This document shows, one piece after another, positions 25,025 to 34,924 of a stretch of 64,000 bases of DNA. Origin of the DNA: UBA1723 sp045629285 (GTDB lineage Bacteria > Bacteroidota > Bacteroidia > Bacteroidales > Paludibacteraceae); contig JAZQQY010000053.1 of assembly GCA_045629285.1 (NCBI GenBank), positions 1 through 64,000 of the forward strand, read 5' to 3'. The stretch's first letter is position 1; the number at the start of each line of letters is the position of its first letter. The position numbers and the translations under genes are program-made. The notes beneath the pieces are model-generated. The model saw only the letters and a program-made list of their open reading frames with translations, was not told where the DNA came from and searched no databases.

Positions 25025-25945
25025 ATGGAAAATGAAATTGTGTATCATACGCCGGCTTTATTGATTCCTTGCATGGAGGGATTGGATATAAAAAGTGATG
25101 GCGTGTATGTTGACTTGACTTTCGGAGGCGGCGGACATTCACGAGAGATCCTTTCTCGTCTTGGTAAAAACGGAAGATTGTTTGCTTTCGACCAGGATGT
25201 AGATGCTATTGCCAATATTCCGGATGATGACAGACTTACATTCTGTCGTTCCAACTTCTGTTACCTAAGCAACTTTCTTGCTTATTATGGAGTGGAGAAG
25301 GTTGACGGTGTGCTTGCCGACCTTGGCGTGTCATTCCACCATTTCGATGAGGCAGAACGCGGATTCTCGTTCCGTTTCGACGGGCCTCTTGACATGAGAA
25401 TGAACCGTAAGTCGAAATTTACTGCTGAAAATCTATTGAATGAGTATGACGAGCAGCGTCTTGCCGACATATTCTATCTGTATGGAGAGATGAACAATGC
25501 CCGTAAGGTGGCTTCCACAATAGTGAAGGCTCGCCAGAAGGCTCCTCTTACTACCATATTCCAGCTTGTGGAGTTGCTTGAACCGCTTATCGGCAGAGAC
25601 AGCCAAAAGAAGGATCTTGCAAAACTCTTCCAGGCAATCCGTATTGAGGTTAACGATGAGATGGGCACTCTTAAGAAGATGCTTTCTCAACTTCCAAAGG
25701 TGCTTGGCGACGGTGGACGTGTAGCTATCCTTACTTATCATTCACTTGAGGACCGTCTTGTGAAGAATTTCTTCAAGACAGGTAATGTCGACGGTAAGAT
25801 TGAGAAGGATTTCTATGGTAATACAGTTCGCTCGCTTTCTCCTGTAAACGGAAAGGTGATTACTCCTGATGCAGATGAGATCCAGCGTAATCCAAGAAGT
25901 CGAAGTGCAAAATTGCGTGTCGCAGAAAAGGAGGAGGGCAAATAG
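25025..25945 (+). CDS. rsmH: 16S rRNA (cytosine-1402-N4)-methyltransferase
   Basis: 306 residues, usual length for RsmH/MraW, which N4-methylates C1402 of 16S rRNA using S-adenosylmethionine. The SAM-binding motif is 'YVDLTFGGGGHSREIL', with 'FAFDQD', 'GVLADLGVS' and 'TYHSLEDRLVKNFF' further on, and the C-terminal 'NPRSRSAKLRVAE' signature. It stands in the conserved second place of the dcw cluster. Ends with TAG, one base before the next start. Confidence 0.95.
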   Translation: MENEIVYHTPALLIPCMEGLDIKSDGVYVDLTFGGGGHSREILSRLGKNGRLFAFDQDVDAIANIPDDDRLTFCRSNFCYLSNFLAYYGVEKVDGVLADLGVSFHHFDEAERGFSFRFDGPLDMRMNRKSKFTAENLLNEYDEQRLADIFYLYGEMNNARKVASTIVKARQKAPLTTIFQLVELLEPLIGRDSQKKDLAKLFQAIRIEVNDEMGTLKKMLSQLPKVLGDGGRVAILTYHSLEDRLVKNFFKTGNVDGKIEKDFYGNTVRSLSPVNGKVITPDADEIQRNPRSRSAKLRVAEKEEGK

Positions 25946-25946
25946 T

Positions 25947-26273
25947 ATGAACGAATTCTTGCATGGACTTAAAATTTTCAAGGCAAACGTCAGCTATTTC
26001 TTCTCTGTTGACTTCGTGATGCACAATATGTATCTGATTGCGCTTGTCGTCGGGCTTTGTATCCTGACAATCGAGAACAGGTATGAATGCGACAAACAGT
26101 TGACTCAGATTACAAAATTGAAGACGGTGCTTCAGGATAAGAAAAACGAGGCTTTGACTGTTAATGCTAATTTGTCGCAACATAGCCGCCAAAGTAACGT
26201 GAAAAATATGATTTCGGAGAGCGGTGTCGATATTGCGGAATCTACTTTGCCGCCATTTATAATAAACAAATAG
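25947..26273 (+). CDS. ftsL: FtsL-like cell division protein
   Basis: 108 residues from ATG 25947. A longer frame from 25869 overlaps rsmH and is less likely. A single membrane helix covers about residues 24-42, followed by a short coiled-coil-like stretch ('KQLTQITKLKTVLQDKK'), the FtsL layout. FtsL bridges FtsQ and FtsW/FtsI in the divisome. Its place between rsmH and the class B penicillin-binding protein supports the call; sequence similarity alone would be weak. Confidence 0.8.
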   Translation: MNEFLHGLKIFKANVSYFFSVDFVMHNMYLIALVVGLCILTIENRYECDKQLTQITKLKTVLQDKKNEALTVNANLSQHSRQSNVKNMISESGVDIAESTLPPFIINK

Positions 26274-26279
26274 TTGGCT

Positions 26280-28406
26280 ATGGCGAAGTTTGACGACAAT
26301 ATGAAAAAACGCATTCTCAAGGGAATGATTTTTCCTTGTCTCTTTATCGCTGTTGCCGTCTCTTTGATTGTATGGAGAGCGTTCGGACTTATGTTTGGTC
26401 CCGAAGGTGACGGATGGAGAGAAAAGTTGAAGAACGAGCATGTCAACGATAGCTCGATCGTCAAGGCACAAAGAGGAAATATCTATTCGTGCGACGGTGT
26501 GCTGATCGCTAGCTCGGTGGAGGAACATAAACTTTTGATGGATTTCAAGTCAGAAGGTTTTGACAACGATCTTTTCAATGCTAATATAGATTCCTTGTGC
26601 ATCTGCGTGGCAAGACTTTATGGCAATGCTCATACTCCCGATTATTACAAGAGTAAAGCGTTGACTGCAAAAAAGGCGAAAAACCGTGCATTTGTGTTTG
26701 AACCGAAGTTTGTTTCGCATAGCGACTATAAACGAGCAAAAAAGTTCCCTTTCTGGAGAGAACGTCGAAGCAAGACTGGTTTCTATGTTGAGACACGAGT
26801 TGAACGAAAGAAAACGTTCGGTAATCTTGCTTCTCGTACGATCGGTGGTTTCGACAAACCGTCGGGGAGAGGTAAGACTGGACTAGAGAAAAAGTTCGAT
26901 GCCGAACTGAGTGGAGAACCTGGTATGGCAACGATGGTCTTCAACGGCGGAAGAAAGAGATGGGAGTGGACGAATGTTGTTGACCCGTTGAATGGTGCGG
27001 ATATCTATACTACGCTTGATATGCGAATGCAGGATGTGGTGACTTCCGCTCTTGTCGACGTTATGCAGGCAGCTTCTGCGGATAGTGGATGTGCGATACT
27101 TATGGATGTCCATACGGGTGAGATCAAGGCGATGTCCAACCTGACTCGTTCAGGTCTTTCATTTGTCGACCAGAAAAACTATGCGGTCGGAATGAATTCG
27201 GAGCCGGGTTCGGTGTTCAAGTTGGCGTCGATGATAGCGTTGCTTGAAGTTGCAAAACTTGACACATCCTACATGATCGACACTGGAGACGGTTACTGGA
27301 AAGAGAAGGGAATGCACGACCATAACTACAGGTCGGATGGTACTGGCGGATTCGGAACAATTTCCTTGGCTCACGCTTTCCACGTCTCTTCAAACATTGG
27401 AATCGCAAAACCCGTTTATGAACATTTCTCGAAATCAAGAGATAGGTTTATAAGCAAACTTTATTCAATGAAGTTGGCCGACAGTATGGATTTGGATATT
27501 CCAAACCAGGTGCGACCAAGAATACGAATGTTTGATGATCCGGATGTACGAAACGACGGTAATTATTTGACATCTATGTCTATCGGATATAGTATCCAGA
27601 TTCCGCCGATCTACACGTTGACGTTCTACAATGCGATCGCCAACAACGGAAAGATGATCAAACCGATTTTTGCAAAATCCATCAGGCGTGATGGTAAAAC
27701 GTTGGAATCGTTCTCTACTGAGACAATTTGTCCTCAAGTATGTTCAAATAAGACACTTAGCAAAGTGAAGGATATGCTTAAGGGAGTAATAGAGCAGGGA
27801 ACAGGAAAAAAGGCAAAATCAGAGATTCTTGAACTTGCCGGTAAATCTGGTTCAGCTCGTATGCACTACAACAATCCAAGTGGAGTGCCTCGTGACTACC
27901 AGATGTCGTTCGTAGGATATTTCCCTGCCGACAAACCTCGCTACACTTGTATGGTTGTCTATTGGCAGAGAGCCGAGTACTATAACAATGTCACTTCCAA
28001 GGCATTCCGTACGATTGCAGAAAGAATCTACGCCATGACTCCGGTAAGTTGCGAAACGGCTTTGTGTGACAATGGCAAATTCGGTCCGGAGATTAAAGGC
28101 GGTTACAAAAGTGATGTCGATTACCTCTTGAAGGAGTTGAAAATCAGACACACCAAGAATAAGATTGATGATAACGACATGGTCTGCACAACTACCAGAG
28201 ACAGTGTGGTGAGCATGACGGAGATGAAAATCGGTAAGTTTACGGTGCCAAAGGTTATCGGACTTGGAGCAAAAGATGCTCTATACTTGCTTGAAAACAA
28301 AGGTTTGAAGGTGACGATGCGTGGACGAGGCACAGTGGTGCAGCAGTCTATACCAGCCGGCGAGACGGCATCACCTGGAAAACTGATAACAATTACGCTA
28401 AAATAG
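26280..28406 (+). CDS. ftsI: Division-specific class B penicillin-binding protein with PASTA domain
   Basis: 708 residues from ATG 26280; TTG 26274 is an unlikely start. One membrane helix near residues 13-33, a dimerisation domain, then the transpeptidase with catalytic Ser311 in 'SVFK', 'SSN' and 'KSGSA'. The last 65 residues are a PASTA domain ('VPKVIGLGAKDALYLLE'). It cross-links septal peptidoglycan in complex with FtsW, which is encoded further down. A PASTA domain on the divisome PBP is common in Bacteroidetes. Confidence 0.92.
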   Translation: MAKFDDNMKKRILKGMIFPCLFIAVAVSLIVWRAFGLMFGPEGDGWREKLKNEHVNDSSIVKAQRGNIYSCDGVLIASSVEEHKLLMDFKSEGFDNDLFNANIDSLCICVARLYGNAHTPDYYKSKALTAKKAKNRAFVFEPKFVSHSDYKRAKKFPFWRERRSKTGFYVETRVERKKTFGNLASRTIGGFDKPSGRGKTGLEKKFDAELSGEPGMATMVFNGGRKRWEWTNVVDPLNGADIYTTLDMRMQDVVTSALVDVMQAASADSGCAILMDVHTGEIKAMSNLTRSGLSFVDQKNYAVGMNSEPGSVFKLASMIALLEVAKLDTSYMIDTGDGYWKEKGMHDHNYRSDGTGGFGTISLAHAFHVSSNIGIAKPVYEHFSKSRDRFISKLYSMKLADSMDLDIPNQVRPRIRMFDDPDVRNDGNYLTSMSIGYSIQIPPIYTLTFYNAIANNGKMIKPIFAKSIRRDGKTLESFSTETICPQVCSNKTLSKVKDMLKGVIEQGTGKKAKSEILELAGKSGSARMHYNNPSGVPRDYQMSFVGYFPADKPRYTCMVVYWQRAEYYNNVTSKAFRTIAERIYAMTPVSCETALCDNGKFGPEIKGGYKSDVDYLLKELKIRHTKNKIDDNDMVCTTTRDSVVSMTEMKIGKFTVPKVIGLGAKDALYLLENKGLKVTMRGRGTVVQQSIPAGETASPGKLITITLK

Positions 28407-28413
28407 TTGGCTT

Positions 28414-29865
28414 ATGAAGTTAGACGATTTGATAAACAGTGTCGGCTACGAAAATGTTGTCGGCAATCTAGATAAGGAGATTTCTGCAATCTGTCAGGAT
28501 TCTCGCCAGGTATCTGCTGGCTCATTGTTCGTTGCAGTCTGTGGCTACTCGATCGATGGCCACGAATATATAGATTCTGCAATTGAGAAAGGGGCTACTG
28601 CTATTGTGCTTGAGAAGATGCCTTCGGCTTTGAAGGATGGTGTGACTTACGTACAGGTTAAGGATTCTGCAGAGTCTCTTGGATGTTTGGCATCCGCATG
28701 GTATGGCAATCCTTCGTCTAAGTTGAAACTTGTTGGAGTGACAGGTACGAACGGTAAGACTACTATTGCGACTGTGCTATACAAGATGCACCGTGAATTC
28801 GGACATAAGGTAGGTTTGCTTTCTACTGTCTGCAACTACGTGGATGAGAGAGCTGTGCCTGCAACGCATACTACTCCGGATCCGATCTCGTTGAACAAAC
28901 TTCTTTCCGAGATGGTAGAGGCTGGTTGTACTTACGCTTTCATGGAGGTCAGTTCACATGCTGCCGATCAGAAGCGTATCGGTGGTTTGAAGTTTGTCGG
29001 AGGAATTTTCACAAATATTACTCGCGACCACTTGGACTACCATAAGACATTTGACAACTATATCAAGGCAAAGAAGTCGTTCTTTGATTCGCTTCCTGCC
29101 GACGCGTTTGCCCTAACAAATGCAGACGACCGTAACGGAAGTGTTATGATTCAGAACAGCAAAGCGTTGAGAAAGAGCTATTCAATCCGCTCGATGGCTG
29201 ATTTCAGAGCTAAGGTTGTTGAGGATAGTTTCTTCGGAATGCTTCTTAATATCGACGGAAGAGAGGTCTCAACTCAGTTTGTAGGACGATTCAACGCATC
29301 CAACTTGCTTGCTGTCTATTCGGCTTGCGTGTTGCTAGGCAATACACCTGAAGATACTTTGGTCGCACTCAGCAAGATGACTCCGGTAAACGGTAGATTT
29401 GAGACTATCCGTGGAGAACAGAGCGGCGTATGTGCAATCGTCGACTACGCTCATACTCCTGATGCGTTGGAGAATGTGATCTCTACAATCAACGAAGTGA
29501 AGAGCCAGAGTGCAGAATTGATCACAATCGTGGGTTGTGGCGGTAACCGTGACAAGGGTAAGCGCCCGATCATGGCAAAGTCGGCTGTAGTAAACAGCGA
29601 TAAGGTCGTTATCACTTCTGATAATCCGCGTAACGAAGAGCCGATGGATATCATCAACGATATGTTGGCTGGATTATCGGATGAGGAGCAGAGAAACGTT
29701 ATTGTCAATGCCGACAGAGAGCAGGCAATCAAGACAGCTTGCCAAATCGCAAAGAAAGGTGACATCATCCTAGTGGCAGGAAAAGGCCATGAAGATTATC
29801 AGGATATCAAAGGAGTGAAGCATCACTTCGATGATCATGAGGTTGTTAGAAAATACTTAATATAA
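28414..29865 (+). CDS. murE: UDP-MurNAc-tripeptide ligase
   Basis: 483 residues. ATP-binding loop 'GVTGTNGKTT' near residue 110, 'MEVSSHA', 'NITRDHLDYH' and the substrate-selecting 'DNPRNEEP' motif. DNPR is the signature of enzymes adding meso-diaminopimelate, so the cell wall is predicted to contain mDAP. Follows ftsI by 7 nt. Confidence 0.95.
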   Translation: MKLDDLINSVGYENVVGNLDKEISAICQDSRQVSAGSLFVAVCGYSIDGHEYIDSAIEKGATAIVLEKMPSALKDGVTYVQVKDSAESLGCLASAWYGNPSSKLKLVGVTGTNGKTTIATVLYKMHREFGHKVGLLSTVCNYVDERAVPATHTTPDPISLNKLLSEMVEAGCTYAFMEVSSHAADQKRIGGLKFVGGIFTNITRDHLDYHKTFDNYIKAKKSFFDSLPADAFALTNADDRNGSVMIQNSKALRKSYSIRSMADFRAKVVEDSFFGMLLNIDGREVSTQFVGRFNASNLLAVYSACVLLGNTPEDTLVALSKMTPVNGRFETIRGEQSGVCAIVDYAHTPDALENVISTINEVKSQSAELITIVGCGGNRDKGKRPIMAKSAVVNSDKVVITSDNPRNEEPMDIINDMLAGLSDEEQRNVIVNADREQAIKTACQIAKKGDIILVAGKGHEDYQDIKGVKHHFDDHEVVRKYLI

Positions 29866-29877
29866 TATAGGGGGATT

Positions 29878-31086
29878 ATGTTTTATTATTTGTTTGATGG
29901 AATGACGTTTCCAGGAGCAGGATTGTTTCACTATGTGACATTCCGTTCTGCAATGGCGTTTGTTGGAGCATTGCTCTTTGTAATCATTTTCGGAAAGAAG
30001 ATGATTGAGTATTTGCAGTTGCGTCAGATTGGCGAGACTATCAGAGATTTGAACCTAGAGGGACAGATGTCCAAAAAAGGAACTCCTACAATGGGAGGTA
30101 TTATTATCATCGGAGGTATCGTCATTCCATGCCTTTTGTTCGGTAATCTTTCTAATATCTATATGCTTTTGATGCTTGCCATCACTCTTTGGCTTGGTTT
30201 CCTTGGAGGAATGGACGATTATATCAAAGTGTTCAAGAAGAATAAGGAAGGTATGTCGCCAAAGACAAAAATCGTAGGTCAGTTTGCCGCTGGTCTGTTC
30301 CTTGGCCTAGTACTTTACTTCAGCCCGGATGTGGTGATCAGAGAGAATCATACGACTGTGAACAAAGAAAACATTGAGGTCGTCAACTATTCTAAGGAGA
30401 ACAAGAAGTCTACTCAGACAACGATCCCGTTTGTGAAGAACCACAACTTTGATTACGCATCGATCTTTGAGTTTGCAGGTGAGTATGCACAGCCTCTAGG
30501 ATGGGTATTCTTCGTGTTGGTGACAATCTTCGTGATGACATTCATCTCTAACGGAGCAAATCTAACAGACGGACTTGACGGACTGTCGGTCGGAACGTCC
30601 ATGATTATAGGTGTGGCATTGGGAATCCTGGCATATCTGTCGGCACACGTTGAGTTTGCAAGCTACTTGAACATCATGTACATACCTCACTCGGAGGAAC
30701 TTGTGGTTTATCTATGTGCATTCGTAGGAGCGACCCTTGGATTCTTGTGGTACAACTCGTTCCCTGCACAAGTGTTCATGGGAGATACAGGTAGTTTGAT
30801 GCTTGGAGGAGTAATCGCTGCCGTGTCAATGATTATCCGTAAGGAGTTGTTGATTCCGATTTTGTGTGGTGTGTTCATCGCAGAAAACTTGTCGGTGATG
30901 CTTCAGGTATCATATTTCAAGTACACAAAGAAGAAGTATGGTGAGGGTAGACGAATCTTCTTGATGTCGCCATTGCACCACCATTTCCAGAAGAAAGGAA
31001 TGCCGGAGCCTAAGATCGTTTCAAGATTCTGGATTGTCGGCTTGCTATTGGCAGTAATTACACTAGTGACTTTAAAAGTGAGATAA
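29878..31086 (+). CDS. mraY: Phospho-MurNAc-pentapeptide translocase
   Basis: 402 residues with about ten membrane helices. It joins UDP-MurNAc-pentapeptide to undecaprenyl phosphate to make lipid I. Seen: 'KKGTPTMGG', 'LGGMDDYIKV' (catalytic Asp pair), 'NGANLTDGLDGLS', 'FMGDTGSLMLGG' and 'SPLHHHFQKKG'. An extended hydrophilic loop after helix 4, about residues 150-200, is typical of Bacteroidetes MraY. A good Shine-Dalgarno-like AGGGGG precedes the start. TAATG overlap with murD. Confidence 0.95.
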   Translation: MFYYLFDGMTFPGAGLFHYVTFRSAMAFVGALLFVIIFGKKMIEYLQLRQIGETIRDLNLEGQMSKKGTPTMGGIIIIGGIVIPCLLFGNLSNIYMLLMLAITLWLGFLGGMDDYIKVFKKNKEGMSPKTKIVGQFAAGLFLGLVLYFSPDVVIRENHTTVNKENIEVVNYSKENKKSTQTTIPFVKNHNFDYASIFEFAGEYAQPLGWVFFVLVTIFVMTFISNGANLTDGLDGLSVGTSMIIGVALGILAYLSAHVEFASYLNIMYIPHSEELVVYLCAFVGATLGFLWYNSFPAQVFMGDTGSLMLGGVIAAVSMIIRKELLIPILCGVFIAENLSVMLQVSYFKYTKKKYGEGRRIFLMSPLHHHFQKKGMPEPKIVSRFWIVGLLLAVITLVTLKVR

Positions 31087-32420
31087 TGAAAAGAATAGTA
31101 GTTTTAGGAGCAGGAGAGAGTGGCGTTGGTTCGGCTATCTTGGCCCAGAAGCAGGGTTTTGATGTCTTTGTGTCGGACATGTCGCCAATCAAGGATAAAT
31201 ATGTTGAGGAATTGAACCAGTATTCGATCCCTTTTGAGCAGGGTCAGCACACAGAAGAGTTGATCTTGAATGCGGATGAGGTAATCAAGAGCCCGGGTAT
31301 CCCTGAGAAAGCACCTATTATCAAAGCATTGAGAGCGAAAGGTATCAACATAATCTCGGAAATTGAGTTCGCCGGACGCTATTCAAAGTCGAAGATGATC
31401 TGTATCACAGGTAGCAATGGTAAGACAACAACCACTACACTTGTACATTACATCTTCAAGGAGGCTGGTCTTGACGCATCGCTTGCCGGAAACATCGGTT
31501 TCAGTTTGGCACGTCAGGTGGCCATCGATCCTCACGACTACTACATTATCGAGTTGAGTAGTTTCCAGTTGGATGGAATGTATGATTTCAAGGCAGACAT
31601 TGCAATCCTTCTAAACATCACTCCTGATCACTTGGACAGATACGAGTATAAGTTCCAGAATTACGTAGATTCAAAGATGCGTATTATCCAGAACATGACA
31701 GAGGATGGAGTATTTATTTACTGGAACGAGGATCCTGTCGTTACGAAAGAGATTGAGAAATATAATATAAAAGCGCAGATGATGCCTTTCTCTATCCAGA
31801 CAATCGAGAAGATGGCAGCATATGTAGAGAATGAACAATTAGTAATCAACTTAAAAAACAATTATATAGATATGGATATTAATAAACTAGCGTTGAAGGG
31901 TCAGCACAACACTTACAATTCTATGGCTGCAGGTATAGCTGCCGGTGTTGAGGGCATCAAGAAAGACACTATCCGCAAGGCGTTCAGCGACTTTAGCGGC
32001 GTTGAACATCGTCTTGAGCCTGTAGCTAAGGTAAGAAGCGTGTTGTTCATCAACGATTCAAAAGCTACAAACGTCAACTCATGTTGGTATGCATTGCAGT
32101 GCATGCGAACACCAGTTGTCTTGATCCTTGGCGGTAAGGATAAAGGTAACGATTACACAGAGATCGAGGATTTGGTAAAGGAGAAAGTTAAGGCTATCGT
32201 ATGTCTTGGCGTCGACAATACTAAGCTTCATGAGTTCTTTGACGGTAAGGTAGAGAATATTGCTGATGCTGGTTCTATGGAAGAGGCTGTCAACAAGTGT
32301 TTTGCGTTTGCTGACAAGGGTGACACAGTTTTGCTTTCTCCATGTTGTGCAAGTTTCGACTTGTTCAAGAGCTACGAGGATAGAGGACAGCAGTTTAAGG
32401 AGTGCGTAAAACGTTTGTAA
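31086..32420 (+). CDS. murD: UDP-MurNAc-L-alanine:D-glutamate ligase
   Basis: 444 residues of the Mur ligase family: N-terminal Rossmann-like part ('VVLGAGESGVGSA'), ATP loop 'ITGSNGKTTTT', 'IELSSFQLD', 'NITPDHLDRY' and C-terminal 'ILGGKDKGNDY'. It adds D-Glu to UDP-MurNAc-Ala in the cytosol. Start overlaps the mraY stop. Confidence 0.95.
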   Translation: MKRIVVLGAGESGVGSAILAQKQGFDVFVSDMSPIKDKYVEELNQYSIPFEQGQHTEELILNADEVIKSPGIPEKAPIIKALRAKGINIISEIEFAGRYSKSKMICITGSNGKTTTTTLVHYIFKEAGLDASLAGNIGFSLARQVAIDPHDYYIIELSSFQLDGMYDFKADIAILLNITPDHLDRYEYKFQNYVDSKMRIIQNMTEDGVFIYWNEDPVVTKEIEKYNIKAQMMPFSIQTIEKMAAYVENEQLVINLKNNYIDMDINKLALKGQHNTYNSMAAGIAAGVEGIKKDTIRKAFSDFSGVEHRLEPVAKVRSVLFINDSKATNVNSCWYALQCMRTPVVLILGGKDKGNDYTEIEDLVKEKVKAIVCLGVDNTKLHEFFDGKVENIADAGSMEEAVNKCFAFADKGDTVLLSPCCASFDLFKSYEDRGQQFKECVKRL

Positions 32421-32421
32421 T

Positions 32422-33663
32422 ATGGGAGATCGCAATGCTTTTTTCAAAAAGCTGTTTCTTGGCGATCTCTGTATATGGATGGTGATAGCTTTGTTGCTTG
32501 CGATCTCGCTAATAGAAGTGTATAGCTCGATCCAAGCAATGTCGACTGTCAGAAATGGAGATTATAACGGACAGTTTTACAAACATATCTTCATGGAACT
32601 AAGTGGTCTTGTGATCACTGTGGCCGTCGTGCAAGTAGGAGTCAAACGGTTGTTCTCATCCAAATTGACTGGGTTTCTGGTTGTCGGGGCTTTGGTATCT
32701 TGGGTAATGCTTCTGCTTACCCCTAAGTTCGGCGACCTTATCAATGGAGCCAGACGTACTATGTTTGGAGTCCAGTGGTCTGAACTTGTAAAGGTATTCT
32801 ATGTGATATTCCTTGCCTTTTGGATCGGACAGTATTCCTCTGAAAAAGGATTGGCTCCAACCAGGAAAGGATGGGTTGTCTTGGGTACAGTGTTTTGTCT
32901 ATGGCTGTTGCCGATCGGTTTGGAGAACATGTCCGGATTGGTATTGCTGACTGCCGTGACAATCTGTTTGTTGTTGGCAGGAGGGTTGAAACTTAAACCT
33001 TTTTTGTGTATCATCAGTATTTTTGTCGCTTTTGCCTTATTAATCGGAACAATTGGTAAGGTATTCACTCCCGATCAATTGAAAGGTACGCCTTTTCATC
33101 GTGCGCCTACGTGGGTGTCTCGTGTGGAAAGTTCAATATTTGGTAATAAATCGGAAGACGATCCTAAACTTAAATTCAAGGTCGACGACGACAACTATCA
33201 AGTGTCACATGCCAAAATGGCTGTTGCCAACAGTCATGGAATTGGTAAGGGTGTCGCTGGAGGTGTGGAGAGAGCGCGTCTTCCTCAGGCCTTTTCGGAT
33301 TATATTTTTTCAATTATTCTGGAAGAGGGCGGATTATTTGCTGGTTTGTTAATAATTTTTTGTTATCTTTGTATCTTGTGGCGGTCGATTGTCGTTGCGT
33401 GTAAATCAGACAGTATGGTGTACGCGATGTTGACGCTTGCCTGTGCATTGCTGATTGTCTTTCAAGCTGTGATAAACATGGCTGTGGGAGTGGCATTAGG
33501 AGACTTCGTTACGGGTCAGCCGTTGCCTTTTGTCAGCAAAGGAGGTACGTCAATTTGGATGACTTGCGTTTTGTTCGGAATCATCCTTTCGGTAAGTGTC
33601 CATGCTAAATCTTTACAGAACAGGAAGAAGGAAAAAAAACTTGCTGTTGAAGAGACTGAATGA
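32422..33663 (+). CDS. ftsW: Septal peptidoglycan polymerase / SEDS protein
   Basis: 413 residues, about nine or ten membrane helices. SEDS-family marks include 'NGARRTMFG' and 'PLPFVSKGGTS', and a large periplasmic loop with the segment 'HRAPTWVSRVES'. It polymerises lipid II together with the class B PBP upstream. Ends with TGA, one of the genes showing that TGA is a stop here. About 137 nt separate it from murG, with no clear promoter. Confidence 0.92.
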   Translation: MGDRNAFFKKLFLGDLCIWMVIALLLAISLIEVYSSIQAMSTVRNGDYNGQFYKHIFMELSGLVITVAVVQVGVKRLFSSKLTGFLVVGALVSWVMLLLTPKFGDLINGARRTMFGVQWSELVKVFYVIFLAFWIGQYSSEKGLAPTRKGWVVLGTVFCLWLLPIGLENMSGLVLLTAVTICLLLAGGLKLKPFLCIISIFVAFALLIGTIGKVFTPDQLKGTPFHRAPTWVSRVESSIFGNKSEDDPKLKFKVDDDNYQVSHAKMAVANSHGIGKGVAGGVERARLPQAFSDYIFSIILEEGGLFAGLLIIFCYLCILWRSIVVACKSDSMVYAMLTLACALLIVFQAVINMAVGVALGDFVTGQPLPFVSKGGTSIWMTCVLFGIILSVSVHAKSLQNRKKEKKLAVEETE

Positions 33664-33800
33664 TCGGGGCGACGCGATCTACATCTGCTGGATTTTGTGA
33701 TATTGTGTGTAAGTGATCCAGACAGAGAGTTGTGTATGTGATGTTGAAAAGGCAAGCAGTATCGGCTTGTGAGGAACAAAAGAACTTTATTTTAGACAAA

Positions 33801-34913
33801 ATGGCGGCAAACAAAAGATTCATCATCAGTGGTGGAGGTACGGGTGGTCACATATTCCCAGCTATTTCTATTGCTAATGCGTTAAAGAAACGTTTTCCAG
33901 ACGGAGAGTTCCTATTCGTAGGTGCTGAGGGTCGTATGGAGATGGAGCGTGTGCCTAAGGCAGGCTATAAGATTATTGGATTGCAGGTGAACGGATTGGT
34001 GAGAAGCATGTCACCGTCGGGAATCTTGAAGAACATCAAGGTAGTCTACCGTTTTGTGAAAAGCTATTTCAAGGCGAAATCAATAGTCAAGGAGTTCAAG
34101 CCGGATGCTGTTGTAGGAGTTGGTGGTTACGCAAGTTGCCCTACGCTTTATGCAGCCAACAAACTTGGTGTCCCTACTTTTTTGCAGGAGCAGAATTCTT
34201 ATGCTGGTGTGGCAAACAAGTTTTTGTCGAAAGACGTAAAGAAGATTTGTGTCGCATACGATGGTATGGATAGATTCTTCCCTGCAGATAAATTGATCTT
34301 GACTGGTAATCCTGTTCGTCAGGATTTCTTGAATGTAGAGAAGGGAGCTCAGGAGGCATACGATTTCTTCGGCCTTGATTCCTCAAAGAAAACAATTCTA
34401 GTGATTGGCGGTAGCCTTGGTGCCCGTACAGTCAACAACAGTATCATCGCAGGTCTTGAGGCAATCAGGCAGAGTGGTGTGCAGGTGATCTGGCAGACAG
34501 GTAAGTATTACTTCGAGGATGCAAAGAAGAAGGCGGACGAAAGCAATAATCCTAATTTGGTTTGCACAGACTTCGTGTCGCGCATGGATTATGCATACGC
34601 TGTCGCCGATCTTGTAGTTTCTAGAGCAGGTGCAAGTTCAATCTCAGAACTTTGCCTTTTAGGTAAGCCTTCGATCTTGGTCCCATCACCTAATGTGGCT
34701 GAGGATCATCAGACAAAGAATGCGATGGCATTGTCGACGAAGAATGCTGCTGTAATGATCAAGGATGTTGAGGCTGTTGAGAAGTTAGTGCCTGAGGCGT
34801 TGCGATTGGTGGCTGATGAAGCGTCGCTAGCATCCATATCAGAGCAGGCATTGGCATTGGCTCAGAAAGATTCGGCAGACAGAATTGCAAGCGTGATTTT
34901 AGGTGAGATTTAA
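33801..34913 (+). CDS. murG: UDP-GlcNAc:lipid I N-acetylglucosaminyltransferase
   Basis: 370 residues from ATG 33801, which places 'FIISGGGTGGHIFPA' at the N-terminus as in other MurG enzymes. An ATG at 33732 would add 23 residues of unrelated sequence. Other motifs: 'GVGGYASCP', 'LQEQNSYAGV', 'VIGGSLGART' and 'SRAGASSISEL'. It makes lipid II on the inner face of the membrane. Confidence 0.93.
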   Translation: MAANKRFIISGGGTGGHIFPAISIANALKKRFPDGEFLFVGAEGRMEMERVPKAGYKIIGLQVNGLVRSMSPSGILKNIKVVYRFVKSYFKAKSIVKEFKPDAVVGVGGYASCPTLYAANKLGVPTFLQEQNSYAGVANKFLSKDVKKICVAYDGMDRFFPADKLILTGNPVRQDFLNVEKGAQEAYDFFGLDSSKKTILVIGGSLGARTVNNSIIAGLEAIRQSGVQVIWQTGKYYFEDAKKKADESNNPNLVCTDFVSRMDYAYAVADLVVSRAGASSISELCLLGKPSILVPSPNVAEDHQTKNAMALSTKNAAVMIKDVEAVEKLVPEALRLVADEASLASISEQALALAQKDSADRIASVILGEI

Positions 34914-34924
34914 TTTTTGGAAAA

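Noticed and set aside
25869..25946. Longer N-terminal extension of FtsL overlapping rsmH
   Set aside because: The ATG at 25947 gives a normal FtsL with a short cytoplasmic tail; the extension lies in rsmH coding sequence.
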